64,000 bases of DNA from Lacinutrix sp. WUR7 (GTDB lineage: Bacteria; Bacteroidota; Bacteroidia; Flavobacteriales; Flavobacteriaceae). The position numbers were made by a program, and so were the translations under genes. Positions 8,333 to 17,820 of this stretch are shown piece after piece (position 1 is the stretch's first letter; every line of letters starts with the position of its first letter). Under the pieces are notes generated by a model that was not told where the DNA came from, ran no database searches, and saw only the letters and a program-made list of their open reading frames with translations. Location of the stretch: assembly GCF_016864015.1 (NCBI RefSeq), contig NZ_CP045067.1:1647001-1711000 (forward strand), in the 5' to 3' direction.

Positions 8333-9711
8333 TGGTTTAATTTCATTATTTTGAAAGCAGTAAAAGATTTTGCTTTTAGTTTAAATAGCTTCCGTTTATT
8401 TGCTTTTGGTTTTAATCTTTCTTTGTTATAGTTTACTTCATTAACTATGTGTTTAATAGCATAATCGTAAAATTTAGATGGATACGTTCTGGTAAAATCT
8501 ATATCTCTATCTGTAGATGTTTCCCAATTTGGTTGCACGGTAATTTTGGCTTCCACTTCATTATATAGGGATGTTCCTTTTATGGGATATGCCTTTGTAA
8601 TTGTAAAATGTGTCGGATTTGCTTCTTTTAAATAAATGGTTGTAGCTTGAATATCTTCTAAAGTTTCTCCAGGGTAGCCAACCATAATAAAAGTGCCGGT
8701 TTCTATGCCTAAAGCGTTGGTTTTTTGAATGGCTTCTTTAACCACATGCACATCGACACGTCTGTCCATGGCATCAATGATTTTTTGCGATCCACTTTCT
8801 GCACCAATCCAAATTCTATAACAACCTGCTTCTTTTAAAAGTTGTAAGACTTCGTCGTTTAAACGTTCTGCTCTGGTAATGCATTCAAAAGGAATAATAG
8901 CATCTTGTTTTAGTACTTCTTCATGAAATTCTTTAATCCATTTATGACTCACCGTAAACACGTCATCTACAAACCAAATGCTATCCGGATTATAGGTGTC
9001 TTTCAATATTTTTAACTCTGCAGCAACCATTTCTGCTGGACGCCTTCTATAGCTTTGTCCGTAAACAGCTGTGCTACACCATTTGCAGGTATACGGACAA
9101 CCACGTTGTGTGCTTACCGTCATCGAGCTTTTTTGATGGTGCGTTTTCCAAGTTTCTAAATATTTATCTATAGGAATTGCCGCTCTGTTAGGTAAAGGCA
9201 AGTCTTGTAGACTCTTCATTTTTACTCTTGGTGGTGTTTTTTTAACAACACCAGCTTCTAGATATGCAATTCCGGTAATTTCGGTATATGGCTTGTTTTC
9301 AATAATGGCATTATAAAGCTCTAAAGTAGTTTGCTCTCCTTCGCCAATAATTAAAAAATCTGCTCCTGTCTTTAAATAGTTATTGCAGTTATAGGTAATA
9401 TCTGGACCTCCTAAAATAATTTTTGGAAAGCCATATTTTTCTTCTGTTTTTAATGTTTTAACCAGTTTAATAACATTAATTTTTGTCATTAAATTCGTAT
9501 AAATAGCAACGGCCTTTGGTTGTTTCTCTTCTATAAAAGCAAGTTGTTTTTCTTTGGTATAAAATGTAGAATCGTATAAGTGATTGGTAGTGTTGTTTTC
9601 GTTTAAAAATGCAGAAATATATAACAAGCCAAGCGGAGCATAAGGCTTCATGATAAGCTGCTCTTTTGGGTCTTCGAATATGTAATAGGCATGTGTAAGT
9701 ACGATACTCAT
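8329..9711 (-). CDS. B12-binding domain radical SAM protein
   Basis: The 460-residue protein has an N-terminal cobalamin-type domain (HLYDSTFYT near residue 45, ILGGPDIT near 100, GEGE at about 123-126), followed by the radical SAM motif C205-x3-C209-x2-C212 (CPYTCKWC). The SAM-binding region reads WIGAESGSQKIID, the classic AESGS block of this class. It overlaps the downstream heme lipoprotein by ATGA and follows a methyltransferase gene by 16 nt. It is paralogous to the product of 10503-11945. The substrate is unknown. Known relatives act in hopanoid, antibiotic and chlorophyll pathways. Confidence 0.92.
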   Translation of the reverse strand: MSIVLTHAYYIFEDPKEQLIMKPYAPLGLLYISAFLNENNTTNHLYDSTFYTKEKQLAFIEEKQPKAVAIYTNLMTKINVIKLVKTLKTEEKYGFPKIILGGPDITYNCNNYLKTGADFLIIGEGEQTTLELYNAIIENKPYTEITGIAYLEAGVVKKTPPRVKMKSLQDLPLPNRAAIPIDKYLETWKTHHQKSSMTVSTQRGCPYTCKWCSTAVYGQSYRRRPAEMVAAELKILKDTYNPDSIWFVDDVFTVSHKWIKEFHEEVLKQDAIIPFECITRAERLNDEVLQLLKEAGCYRIWIGAESGSQKIIDAMDRRVDVHVVKEAIQKTNALGIETGTFIMVGYPGETLEDIQATTIYLKEANPTHFTITKAYPIKGTSLYNEVEAKITVQPNWETSTDRDIDFTRTYPSKFYDYAIKHIVNEVNYNKERLKPKANKRKLFKLKAKSFTAFKIMKLNQ

Positions 9712-9727
9712 TATGGTATTCTGTATT

Positions 9728-10510
9728 TTATTTTTTGGTTAACTCTATTAAAAAATGATCTGCATATTTTGCCCAAAAAGCACCTGTTACAATAGTGTCT
9801 ATTCCTTTAAAAATAGATAATAACGGTTTTTTTGCCAAAATGGAATTTTCAAGATACGAAGGCGGAATAGCCAAACCAATAGGTTTTATCTTGTTTACCG
9901 TAAATCCTTTTTTTGTTAAAGATAAGATTTCTTTAGGATTGTAATACCACGTTTTTACAGTAACGCCATCCACAGGTACGGCTAAGCTTTGGTCGGTATT
10001 TCTTCTATTCGCTTTTTTAAATTGGCCTTTTGCCGAAAAGTAAATTTTTTCCCAAAGGCATTTTTTAGGCATAATAACTAAGATGAGCTTTCCATTTGGT
10101 GCAAGTAGCTGGTTCGCTGTTTTCAGGAATTGCTCCAGTTGCGTTTTAGCTAAACAGTTTAAACCACCAAAATTGGAAAAAATAAGATCGAACTTTTGGT
10201 CAAACGAAGCAGTACTTAAAAGGTTGATATCTTGCACTCGAAAAGTTACCTTGTCTGCATTATTTTTTGCTTTGGCAACTTTAATCATTCCTTCCGAAAT
10301 ATCGGTAGCAATAACAGAATGTCCTAATTTTGAAAAATGAATGGCATCTTCTCCTGTACCGCAATTGAGTTCTAAAACACGAAGCTTTTTTTCTGTATTT
10401 AATAACGGATTGACATACGTAAATACACGCTTTCGTTGCGCTTTTCCAATGTTCGAAAATGTAAACGTATCGTCATACTGTTTAGACGCATTGTCAAAAT
10501 CGTTATGCAT
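9728..10510 (-). CDS. Class I SAM-dependent methyltransferase (UbiE/Methyltransf_11-like)
   Basis: The 260-residue protein has motif I VLELNCGTGED (residues 45-55), motif II ATDIS and an IFSNFGGLNCL segment where the catalytic-pocket post-II motif is expected. This is the usual layout for small-molecule methyltransferases. It starts 8 nt inside the end of the upstream radical SAM gene (10503-10510) and is followed 16 nt later by another radical SAM gene, so it lies between two B12-type enzymes in one operon. This suggests a product carrying several methylations, with this enzyme acting on O or N. The substrate is not known. Confidence 0.85.
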   Translation of the reverse strand: MHNDFDNASKQYDDTFTFSNIGKAQRKRVFTYVNPLLNTEKKLRVLELNCGTGEDAIHFSKLGHSVIATDISEGMIKVAKAKNNADKVTFRVQDINLLSTASFDQKFDLIFSNFGGLNCLAKTQLEQFLKTANQLLAPNGKLILVIMPKKCLWEKIYFSAKGQFKKANRRNTDQSLAVPVDGVTVKTWYYNPKEILSLTKKGFTVNKIKPIGLAIPPSYLENSILAKKPLLSIFKGIDTIVTGAFWAKYADHFLIELTKK

Positions 10511-11945
10511 TTGAAGGTTTCATTTTTTTTAATTGCAATTTATCTACAAAAGCAGAAGGCACATAATACACTAGTTTTAGTATCGATTTTATATGATTCG
10601 TATTAAAATGCTTTAGATTCTCCAAGCCTTGGCTAATTCTATATTCTTTATGTACATAGCGTTGCAGTTTTTTGTAAAAAGCAGAGCTATACGTGCCTTT
10701 AAAAAGCATGGCAAGATCATCAGAATCTGTCCAATTTGCCTTTAACTTTAAATCGTCTTTTACTAGATCATAAAACTTGGTTCCTGGCAAAGGATAGGAA
10801 ACCGAAACACCAATATTATCTGGAACAAGTTCTTTAATCATGCTAATGGTTTTAGCAATATCTTCTTTGGTTTCTCCTAAATAGCCAAACTGAATAAAGA
10901 ATGCGACACGAATATTTTTCGCCTTTAGTAATTTTGTTGCTTCATAGATCTGCTCGACTTTGGTGTCTTTATCCATGGCATCTAAAATAGCCTGAGAACC
11001 ACTTTCTGCACCAACCCAAACTTCTTCTAATCCGCTTTCTGCTAGCGCATCAATAGTGTCTTCTTTTAATAATAAATCGACACGACTTTGTATGTAATAA
11101 GAAATGGAAAGCTTTTCTTTTTTAAGCGATGTATTAAAATGTTGTACCCAATTTGGTTTCAGTCCAAAAATATCATCACATATCCAAAAGCGTTGTACGT
11201 CATACGTTTCGCTGAGGTGTTTAATATGTTTGGTGATGTATTCTGGCGAATGCGAATTATAACGATTGCCATAAATAGGCTTTGCACACCAATTGCATTT
11301 GTAAGGGCAACCTCTTGTGGTGGCAATATTTAAGGTAAAATCACTTCCGCTTTGTTTCCATATCGCTTTGTACGCTTCCATATCTACCAAATCCCAAGCA
11401 GGAAGCGGAAACTCATCTAAGTCTTTGGTTACTATTCGTTTTTTAGTTTTTATAATTTCTCCATCTTGTTGGTAAACAAGACCGTTTATAATGGAAGTAT
11501 CGTCGTTTTTAGTGAGTGCATCTAACAATTCTTTTAAGCTAACTTCTCCTTCTCCTTGAATAATAAAATCTGCTCCAGCTTCTAGATATTTTTCATAATG
11601 ATCTGTAGCATCCGAACTACAAACAATAACCTTACAATTTAACTTTTTTGCAATTTGAATCATTTCAAAAGCAGCTTCACGCATTTTGGTCAAGCACATT
11701 TTTGTTAGATAATTAAAGCCATCATCGTAAATTACAAATGTTTTTGGTTGGTGTTTTTCTAGAAATGGTTTTATCGTTTTTGGATCTTCTAAAAGGTTCG
11801 CATCAAAAAGACTAACCGTATATCCATTTTCTCTTAAATAAGAAGCAGCATAAATAGTACCTAACGGCGGAAAAGGGGTTTGGTTTTTCCATTGCTTGGC
11901 ATCAAATTTATAATAATACGAATGTGAAAATACAATATCAGTCAT
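10503..11945 (-). CDS. B12-binding domain radical SAM protein
   Basis: The 480-residue protein has a cobalamin-type N-terminal domain (LFDANLLED near residue 46, GEGE at 131-134), the radical SAM cluster motif C213-x3-C217-x2-C220 (CPYKCNWC) and the AESGSQAILDAMD block. It is similar in organisation to the protein encoded at 8329-9711, and the two probably act in sequence on the same substrate. It overlaps the upstream nucleotidyltransferase gene by 8 nt and the downstream methyltransferase by 8 nt. The long C-terminal tail (after about residue 400) is basic and may bind a membrane or a partner. Confidence 0.92.
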   Translation of the reverse strand: MTDIVFSHSYYYKFDAKQWKNQTPFPPLGTIYAASYLRENGYTVSLFDANLLEDPKTIKPFLEKHQPKTFVIYDDGFNYLTKMCLTKMREAAFEMIQIAKKLNCKVIVCSSDATDHYEKYLEAGADFIIQGEGEVSLKELLDALTKNDDTSIINGLVYQQDGEIIKTKKRIVTKDLDEFPLPAWDLVDMEAYKAIWKQSGSDFTLNIATTRGCPYKCNWCAKPIYGNRYNSHSPEYITKHIKHLSETYDVQRFWICDDIFGLKPNWVQHFNTSLKKEKLSISYYIQSRVDLLLKEDTIDALAESGLEEVWVGAESGSQAILDAMDKDTKVEQIYEATKLLKAKNIRVAFFIQFGYLGETKEDIAKTISMIKELVPDNIGVSVSYPLPGTKFYDLVKDDLKLKANWTDSDDLAMLFKGTYSSAFYKKLQRYVHKEYRISQGLENLKHFNTNHIKSILKLVYYVPSAFVDKLQLKKMKPSNA

Positions 11946-12843
11946 GTTCTGGTTCTAGCATTATTTCGTGTTGTTCTTTTACTTCAAGATACTTTTTATT
12001 TAAAGCATTAATTACTTTTTTCTGAAAATTCTGCGGATGATGTTTCGATACATCTGTTGTAGATTTCATAGCAATATCCAGCTCTTTTTTACTGAGTGTT
12101 GTAAATTTATTTTTCCACTTGTTTAAGGTTACTTTTCTAAAAAAAGCTTCTAGCATATTTCCTAGTTTAGAATTGCAGATCGCTTCAATTATCTTAGTTA
12201 ATACAGGTTTTTTAACTTCTATAATGCCTTCGGAATTGTTAATCGTTACATTAGGTAAGTAGTTTTTTGGCCACGTATTTTGTAGCATAAACTTTTGAAA
12301 AATAGCCTTTCCAGTGATAGGAATCAAGGTCATTAATTCGGTAGCTGTAAAAATATTCTTTTCGTGAATTTCTAAATGCTGATCACTTATAAAGTAGTTG
12401 ACACAAAAGTGTTTTTTGTTGTTTCGTAAAAACACTTTTTTATAGAGTATTAAAAGCGTTCTAGCAATCCATAGTCTTTTTGTTTTGGTGATAATAAAGA
12501 AATCGAAATCCCCATCATCATCATAATACCCTTTAGAAAGTCCTCCAGATAGACTCACGCTTTCTACATAAGGGAACTTCGCAATAAATTTTGCTCTTTT
12601 AAAAGCTTTTGGGAGCACTTGTTTGGCGTGTTCGTTTCCGTTTAGTCTTCTTTTTACAATAGAATCTGTGTCTTTGTAAATGTAAAAACCATCAACATTT
12701 TTAATTACTTTTTTAAATGCTAGTTCTTGTAATTCTGCTTCTAGATTTTCCGTTTTTTCCGTTTTAGAAAATTTAAAAATCTCGTCTTTTTTCAGCGGAT
12801 AATTAAAAATAGAAAAATATAATATGGCCTTTAAACTTTCCAA
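11938..12843 (-). CDS. Nucleotidyltransferase-fold protein with N-terminal winged-helix-like region
   Basis: The 301-residue protein opens with a helical region (LKAILYFSIFNYPL) like the winged-helix start found before some minimal nucleotidyltransferases. It then shows SGGLSKGYYDDDGDFDFF (residues 99-116). The GG/S loop plus D112-x-D114 matches the DNA polymerase beta superfamily active site. The family includes sugar, antibiotic and tRNA nucleotidyltransferases. It is the first gene of the six-gene operon that runs to 6472, overlapping the next gene by 8 nt. In this context it may activate or adenylylate the substrate of the radical SAM enzymes, which is inference. Confidence 0.75.
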   Translation of the reverse strand: MESLKAILYFSIFNYPLKKDEIFKFSKTEKTENLEAELQELAFKKVIKNVDGFYIYKDTDSIVKRRLNGNEHAKQVLPKAFKRAKFIAKFPYVESVSLSGGLSKGYYDDDGDFDFFIITKTKRLWIARTLLILYKKVFLRNNKKHFCVNYFISDQHLEIHEKNIFTATELMTLIPITGKAIFQKFMLQNTWPKNYLPNVTINNSEGIIEVKKPVLTKIIEAICNSKLGNMLEAFFRKVTLNKWKNKFTTLSKKELDIAMKSTTDVSKHHPQNFQKKVINALNKKYLEVKEQHEIMLEPEHD

Positions 12844-13192
12844 AAGTGTATTTTTTGTGCTTTATTAGGTTTTAATAGGTCTAATAAAGTGTAAAGTTAT
12901 GGCTTTTTCTTTGTTTAAGATTTGTATTAAGTCAGTTATGTTTGTCGTTAATCTACGTTTTTTGTGTTTTTTGAAGGGGCAAGCAATACCGTTTTCCGTT
13001 TAATACCTCATAGAAATCATTATGGTGTTGCCTATATAGTCGATTTTAAAAAGTACCTTTGTGCCGTATTATTTATCAGTTGTAATTAATTGTGTTTTCG
13101 CCCTTTTTCAGCGGAATTTGAAGTCTTTTTATAAAGCATTTCAGTAATTAATAAAATACTGGTGAGCAATTCACTTTAACACGATACAAACT
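12844..13192. other. Divergent intergenic region (349 bp)
   Basis: This stretch separates the six-gene minus-strand operon from the plus-strand methyltransferase and should hold promoters for both. Apart from one candidate plus-strand -7 element at 13054-13061, I see no gene, repeat or RNA structure in it. Confidence 0.5.
13028..13061 (+). promoter_or_regulatory. Candidate Bacteroidetes-type promoter for the methyltransferase gene
   Basis: A TAccTTTG element at 13054-13061 fits the -7 consensus TAnnTTTG. The nearest TTG (13028-13030) is 23 bp upstream, wider than the 19 bp seen at the best promoters of this window, so the match is partial. It implies a leader of about 125 nt. Confidence 0.35.
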
Positions 13193-14260
13193 ATGATTTC
13201 TGAAATAACTATAAATAAACCAGAACCTTTTTTACCAGAACAACCTTTGCCGCAATTTAACAGATCTATAAATGTTAAACGTACTATTAGAGGTTTGGAA
13301 GCTGGTAAACCTATAATGATTACAGAATTTTATAGTAACGGATTACAGTTGCTTAAAGAGTTGCAAATGCATCTTAAAGAGAAATTCCCAGGAGATTCTT
13401 TTACAGAGCAACGTGCATATCGTTCGGCGTTTAGAGAGTTGTCTAGTCTTATTTATATTAAAATTGTAGATCATCAATTAAATGTAAAAAAAGCACCTTC
13501 TATTGGTTGGTTAGAAAAGTTGTATCCTGAAAATAAGAGTTTTTTATTACCGTTTACTAAAGTGCAAGGACTAAATAGTGCTTGGCAATGGAACCTTAAC
13601 GGAATTACGCTTCCTGTATTACGAAACAAAATTCATCCGTATTATGGTGTGTATTTCCCAACGCGATTTGATCATTTAATCTTATTCGATAATTGGCTGA
13701 AGCGTTATGAAGGACCAAAAAAATCGGCAATCGATGTTGGAATTGGCTCTGGTGTTTTGTCTTTTCAAATGGTGAAACATGGTTTTCAAAAAGTATTTGG
13801 TACAGATACGAATCCTAATGCTATTGTCGGACTTACAGAAACCTTAGGCGATACAAAGTTATCTAGAAAAATAGATCTTGATTTTGCACCTCTTTTTGGG
13901 AAGTTTGAAAAGCAAACAGAATTGATAGTTTTTAATCCGCCTTGGTTACCAGCATCCCAAGAAATGGATACCAATGACGAAGCTATTTATTATAACGAGA
14001 ACCTGTTTCCAGAGTTTTTTGCAGAAGCTAAAAAGCGATTATTACCAGAAGGTAAGTTGGTTATTATATTCTCCAATTTAGCCGAAATAACAAATGCTAC
14101 AGAAACACATCCAATAGAAAAAGAACTTGCGGAAGGCGGGCGTTTTAAATTAGTAAACTGCCTAAAACGAAAAGTAAAAGGAGCTTCCGATAAAACCAAA
14201 CGCGATCAAAATTGGCGTGGAGAAGAAATGGTGGAGCTTTGGGAGTTGACAGGCGTTTAA
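13193..14260 (+). CDS. Class I SAM methyltransferase (HemK/MTS-like)
   Basis: The 355-residue protein has a helical N-terminal domain of about 160 residues, then the SAM motif DVGIGSG (181-187), FGTDTN (acidic residue after strand 2) and NPPW (248-251), the catalytic motif of N-methyltransferases. The extra N-terminal domain and NPPW make it resemble HemK-like or RNA (guanine-N2)-methyltransferase-like enzymes, but the target is unknown. It stands alone with its own promoter region. Its last 200 nt recur as two decayed copies at 18814-19016 and 19965-20037, so this locus has been copied or recombined. Confidence 0.82.
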   Translation: MISEITINKPEPFLPEQPLPQFNRSINVKRTIRGLEAGKPIMITEFYSNGLQLLKELQMHLKEKFPGDSFTEQRAYRSAFRELSSLIYIKIVDHQLNVKKAPSIGWLEKLYPENKSFLLPFTKVQGLNSAWQWNLNGITLPVLRNKIHPYYGVYFPTRFDHLILFDNWLKRYEGPKKSAIDVGIGSGVLSFQMVKHGFQKVFGTDTNPNAIVGLTETLGDTKLSRKIDLDFAPLFGKFEKQTELIVFNPPWLPASQEMDTNDEAIYYNENLFPEFFAEAKKRLLPEGKLVIIFSNLAEITNATETHPIEKELAEGGRFKLVNCLKRKVKGASDKTKRDQNWRGEEMVELWELTGV

Positions 14261-14280
14261 TACTTTTTTGTACAACTTAT

Positions 14281-14391
14281 AATCCCCTCAAGGGGATATT
14301 TGTTTACGTTCGTTACTACATTTAGAAAATTAACGAGAAAGTTTCTCGCTTAAGATTGTCCTCTTGAGGGGACCTTAGGGGTGTTTTTTAG
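14281..14391. repeat. Dispersed palindromic intergenic repeat, copy A
   Basis: The unit begins with CCCCTCAAGGGG (14284-14295) and ends with an inverted version (TCCTCTTGAGGGGA) followed by CTTAGGGGTGTTTTTT. About 60 bp lies between the ends. A second copy follows at 14482. The unit resembles a small non-coding mobile palindrome, and the T-rich end could also act as a terminator for the preceding methyltransferase. Confidence 0.7.
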
Positions 14392-14481
14392 AGTTTTTAT
14401 TAAGCGGATTTCATAAAGTTTTTTGTACACCCCTATGAGCGACGCTCAGTATCTTCAATGAAAATGTATTTTCATTTCGAT

Positions 14482-14589
14482 AGCCCTCAAGGGGGTATTG
14501 GTTTACGGTTGTTACTATATTTAGATAAGTATTGATAAAGTTCATCGCTTTAGCCTGTCCCCTTGAGGGGATCTTAGGGGTGTTTTTTA
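14482..14589. repeat. Dispersed palindromic intergenic repeat, copy B
   Basis: This second copy of the 14281 unit has a CCCTCAAGGGGG start, a CCCCTTGAGGGG inverted end and the same GGGGTGTTTTTT tail. The tail supplies the stop codon (14587-14589) of the adenylate cyclase gene on the other strand. The 90 bp between copies A and B holds a further partial match (ACACCCCTATGAGCG around 14427). Confidence 0.7.
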
Positions 14590-16503
14590 AACCCCTTCTT
14601 TTTGTTCATTCATAAAAGCATAAAAGGTTTTTTCATGGATGCTTTTTGCAAAATACATTTTCAGGGCACCTTTGTTTTTTACATCTATTTCACCTCTATA
14701 CTCACATGCAAAAGCATCTTTAATTAATTGGTAGGTGTTTTCTGCAATATTAATTTTTCCTGCTATAGAATTAGATTCCATTCTGGAAGCTACATTAACA
14801 GTGTCTCCCCAAATATCATAAGCGAACTTTTTTGTACCTACAACTCCGGCTACAACTGGGCCTGTATTTATACCAATACGAATATCAAAATGTGCTATTT
14901 CCGGATTGTTTAAGTTTTTAGAATCTTCTACAAATTGTGTAATTTCAAATGCTGCCAGTGTCATTTTAATTGCATGATCTTTCGTTGGAAATGGTAATCC
15001 TCCTGCACACATATAAGAATCTCCTGCCGTTTTTATTTTTTCGAGTTTGTATTTTTCGATGATAGTATCAAACTTCGAAAAATAATAATCCACACTTTTT
15101 ACCAATTTCTCTGGAGTTAGCTTTTCGGAATAACTGGTAAAACTTTTAAAATCGGTAAATAAAACGGTTACAGAATCAAATCGTTTTGCTTCCACTTTGC
15201 CATTTTGTTTCAGCTCTTGTGCTGTTTCTTCAGGTAAAATATTTAGTAACAGATTATCTGATCTGCTCTTTTCTTCTTCAATTATTAATTTTGTTTTACT
15301 GATGTATTTGTTACGTCTATATAATCCGAAGGCAAGCATTACAATTAAAAACAAAGCGATAATGGTTGCTATCACTACATTCTGTTTGTTTTTATTTTGT
15401 TGGTTTAATAATGCAACTTGAATGTTTTGCGTTTTTTGCTGTTGCGTTAATAAGTCGACTTCGGTTTGTTTTTTGGAAACTTCAAATTCGGTACGCAGAT
15501 CTGCCATTTTCTGGACTTTTTCAATATTAGCAATACTGTCTTTAAAGGTGGAATGATTCTTAAAATGACTTAACGATTTTTTATAACTACCATTTTGTTC
15601 GTATAAGTCTGAAAGTTGTAAATTAGCATCACTTATTTGTTCTTTTAAACCATATTTTGTGGCCAAATCTAAGCTTCTTTTGGAATATGCAATTGCTGCT
15701 TTTCTATTGTTTTTAGATGCATATATATCTGACATATACCTAAGGTAAACCGAAATAGGATAATACAATTCTAGATTTTCCATGATGCGGATGGCTTCAT
15801 TTATGTTGGCTTCCGCTAAGTCATCTTTTCCCTTTTCTGCATAGACCATTCCCATGTTTCCTAAAACAAAAGCATTCCCTTCTAAAGAGTTAATTTTTCG
15901 GAATATTAAACCAGATTCCATAAAACATTCCATGGCTAAGTCATATTCCTTTTTATTAAAATACTCGTCCCCTAAATTGGATAAACCATTCGCATAATTT
16001 TCAAGATCATTTTCTTTTTTTAATATATCCATTCCTATTTTATAATATTTCACTGCATTTTTATGATTACTCGTAATGGAGTAAACATCTGCAATAGAAA
16101 TATTAACCAATCCTAAATCCCGTTGGTTTTTAATTTTGGAAGCTATATTTGCTGCCTCAAAATAGCTTTCTAATGCTTGTGTGAAATCGCTTTTTAATCG
16201 AAGGGAAACACCTTTGTGCATATAACCTTGAAAGAGGAGTTTACTAGAATCTAGTAATTTGGCATTTTTAATTAATTCTAAACTATAGTGTAGTTTTTTC
16301 TGTGGATCTGGATGGTTTTGTGCCAATTCGTTTAATAGCGTCAGTTTTTCACTTTTAGAATAGTTATTATTGGTATACCTATGTTCTAAAAGGAGGGATT
16401 CTGATTTTTCCTGACTAAAGCAAATAGTAGATATGCAAAATAAGCCCATAAGAAAACAGGTCTTTATTGTTGTTACGAAAGGAAATGCGGAATGGAATTT
16501 CAT
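14587..16503 (-). CDS. TPR-containing class III adenylate cyclase
   Basis: The 638-residue protein has a signal peptide or signal anchor (residues 12-30, ending CFSQ), tetratricopeptide-like helical repeats at about 70-320, a coiled coil (320-375), one membrane segment (376-396) and a cytoplasmic cyclase domain (440-620). The catalytic residues are intact: metal-binding D451 (FTDFKSF) and D495 (AGDSYM), with the adenine-selecting pair K491 and D563 (AYDIWGDTVN). It should therefore make cAMP in response to something sensed by the periplasmic TPR region. The reading frame ends inside a dispersed repeat. The small secreted protein at 16531-17025 precedes it by 27 nt, so the two may be co-transcribed. 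Confidence 0.93.
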   Translation of the reverse strand: MKFHSAFPFVTTIKTCFLMGLFCISTICFSQEKSESLLLEHRYTNNNYSKSEKLTLLNELAQNHPDPQKKLHYSLELIKNAKLLDSSKLLFQGYMHKGVSLRLKSDFTQALESYFEAANIASKIKNQRDLGLVNISIADVYSITSNHKNAVKYYKIGMDILKKENDLENYANGLSNLGDEYFNKKEYDLAMECFMESGLIFRKINSLEGNAFVLGNMGMVYAEKGKDDLAEANINEAIRIMENLELYYPISVYLRYMSDIYASKNNRKAAIAYSKRSLDLATKYGLKEQISDANLQLSDLYEQNGSYKKSLSHFKNHSTFKDSIANIEKVQKMADLRTEFEVSKKQTEVDLLTQQQKTQNIQVALLNQQNKNKQNVVIATIIALFLIVMLAFGLYRRNKYISKTKLIIEEEKSRSDNLLLNILPEETAQELKQNGKVEAKRFDSVTVLFTDFKSFTSYSEKLTPEKLVKSVDYYFSKFDTIIEKYKLEKIKTAGDSYMCAGGLPFPTKDHAIKMTLAAFEITQFVEDSKNLNNPEIAHFDIRIGINTGPVVAGVVGTKKFAYDIWGDTVNVASRMESNSIAGKINIAENTYQLIKDAFACEYRGEIDVKNKGALKMYFAKSIHEKTFYAFMNEQKEGV

Positions 16504-16530
16504 TTTAGGATAAAATAATTTGAAATATTA

Positions 16531-17025
16531 TTAAAGCTTCACCGTGATTTTTGGATCAATACTAAAGTTTCCGCGTTTTCTACCACCTAAATACACGGTA
16601 ATTTTAATGGTGTATTTTTGAATGCGTCCTTTGGTGTTGGGGTTAACTTTACCAATAACAACTTCGGGAGTTTGGCCGTTTCCCCTTAAGACATTTCTTC
16701 CAAAAACATTATAACCACCATGGTGATTTATGGAGGTCACGTTAACAATATCTATTTGTGGATTGGTGGTAGAAACACCATTCCATACGATTAAATCTTC
16801 CGGGTTTACTTCAATGTTAAAATCTTCAATATTACCAACAGATTTTGTTATTTCTCCGTTTGGCTTTTCCCATGTAAAATAACAAACCTCCAATTTATTG
16901 CGGCTTGTGATTTTGTCGGTTTCTACATGAATGGTAACGTAATAAGTGTCTTGTGCAAAGGTTGTTGCAATATTAAAAAATAGCGCAACAAGAAGTACTT
17001 GAAATAATCGTTTAGACGTTTTCAT
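16531..17025 (-). CDS. Small secreted protein of unknown function
   Basis: The 164-residue protein has a clear signal peptide (basic start, hydrophobic core, cleavage probably after TTFAQ at about residue 25). The mature part is predicted beta-rich (DTYYVTIHVETD, YTIKITVYLGG) without cysteine pairs or recognised catalytic residues. I do not recognise the family. It lies 27 nt upstream of the adenylate cyclase on the same strand and could be a periplasmic partner of its sensory domain, but nothing in the sequence proves that. Confidence 0.7.
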   Translation of the reverse strand: MKTSKRLFQVLLVALFFNIATTFAQDTYYVTIHVETDKITSRNKLEVCYFTWEKPNGEITKSVGNIEDFNIEVNPEDLIVWNGVSTTNPQIDIVNVTSINHHGGYNVFGRNVLRGNGQTPEVVIGKVNPNTKGRIQKYTIKITVYLGGRKRGNFSIDPKITVKL

Positions 17026-17238
17026 TAGTGAATAAGTTAGAATTGATTAATTATAACGACATTCAAACTAACTGAATAATTTGAAAACCGTATAGCGTTC
17101 ACACGTATAAGTAGTATATGTTTTGGTGTGATTTGAAGCGATTGCTAAAGGCTAATAAATATAGTGAATAATTATTTGTAAATGAATCTTGTAGGGTTTA
17201 TCGTCTTAAAACGGAATACGTTAGTGCTGTTGTAGTTG

Positions 17239-17820
17239 TTAAGTCGTAGACTCCAAAAGCGCTAAGTTTTTATTTTTTCTGAAGGTTTTATAGCGTTTGC
17301 AATAGGAGGTATGATACCTGTGGTTTTTTATAAATTTAATTTGAATATCAATCCAATCGTCTTCACTTAAATCCGGATTAAAATGCAATAACTCTTGATA
17401 CAAAGAAGTGCTGGTTTTTAGGTATTTGGAAGTCGCTAAATATTCTAAATCGGCATCGGCTAAAATTTGTTCCAGTAGGTTTTTCGGACTTTGCGGAATC
17501 TTTGTCGCCATAATCATTCCGCAAATAGTATGAATATCTTCCTTAGAATAGCCATAGTTTTTCAACTGCTTTTTAGCAATTTCGCAACTTGCTTTTTCGT
17601 GTTCTAGATGCGATTTTGTAAAACCAATATCATGATACAAAGCAGCTATTTTTAGTAAGGCGATATCTTGGCTGTTTACCTTTTCTTTATTCGCAATATG
17701 TATTGCCTTTTCATATACATACAAAGTATGTTTGATATTATGGTAGGTAAAATGTTTCGGTAGGTTTTCGTTTAAAAAACGTACAACATCTTTCTGTATT
17801 TCATTAATACTCGGTTTCAT
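17239..17820 (-). CDS. HD-domain phosphohydrolase
   Basis: The 193-residue protein has the HD-domain pattern: H27/H31 in YHNIKHTLYVYE, the HD pair H63-D64 (LYHDIGF) and a distal Asp in ILADADLEYLA (about residues 133-143). All expected metal ligands appear present. HD proteins hydrolyse phosphate esters or cyclic nucleotides; the substrate here is unknown. The start codon shares one base with the stop of the YitT gene (TGATG), so the pair is translationally coupled. Confidence 0.88.
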   Translation of the reverse strand: MKPSINEIQKDVVRFLNENLPKHFTYHNIKHTLYVYEKAIHIANKEKVNSQDIALLKIAALYHDIGFTKSHLEHEKASCEIAKKQLKNYGYSKEDIHTICGMIMATKIPQSPKNLLEQILADADLEYLATSKYLKTSTSLYQELLHFNPDLSEDDWIDIQIKFIKNHRYHTSYCKRYKTFRKNKNLALLESTT

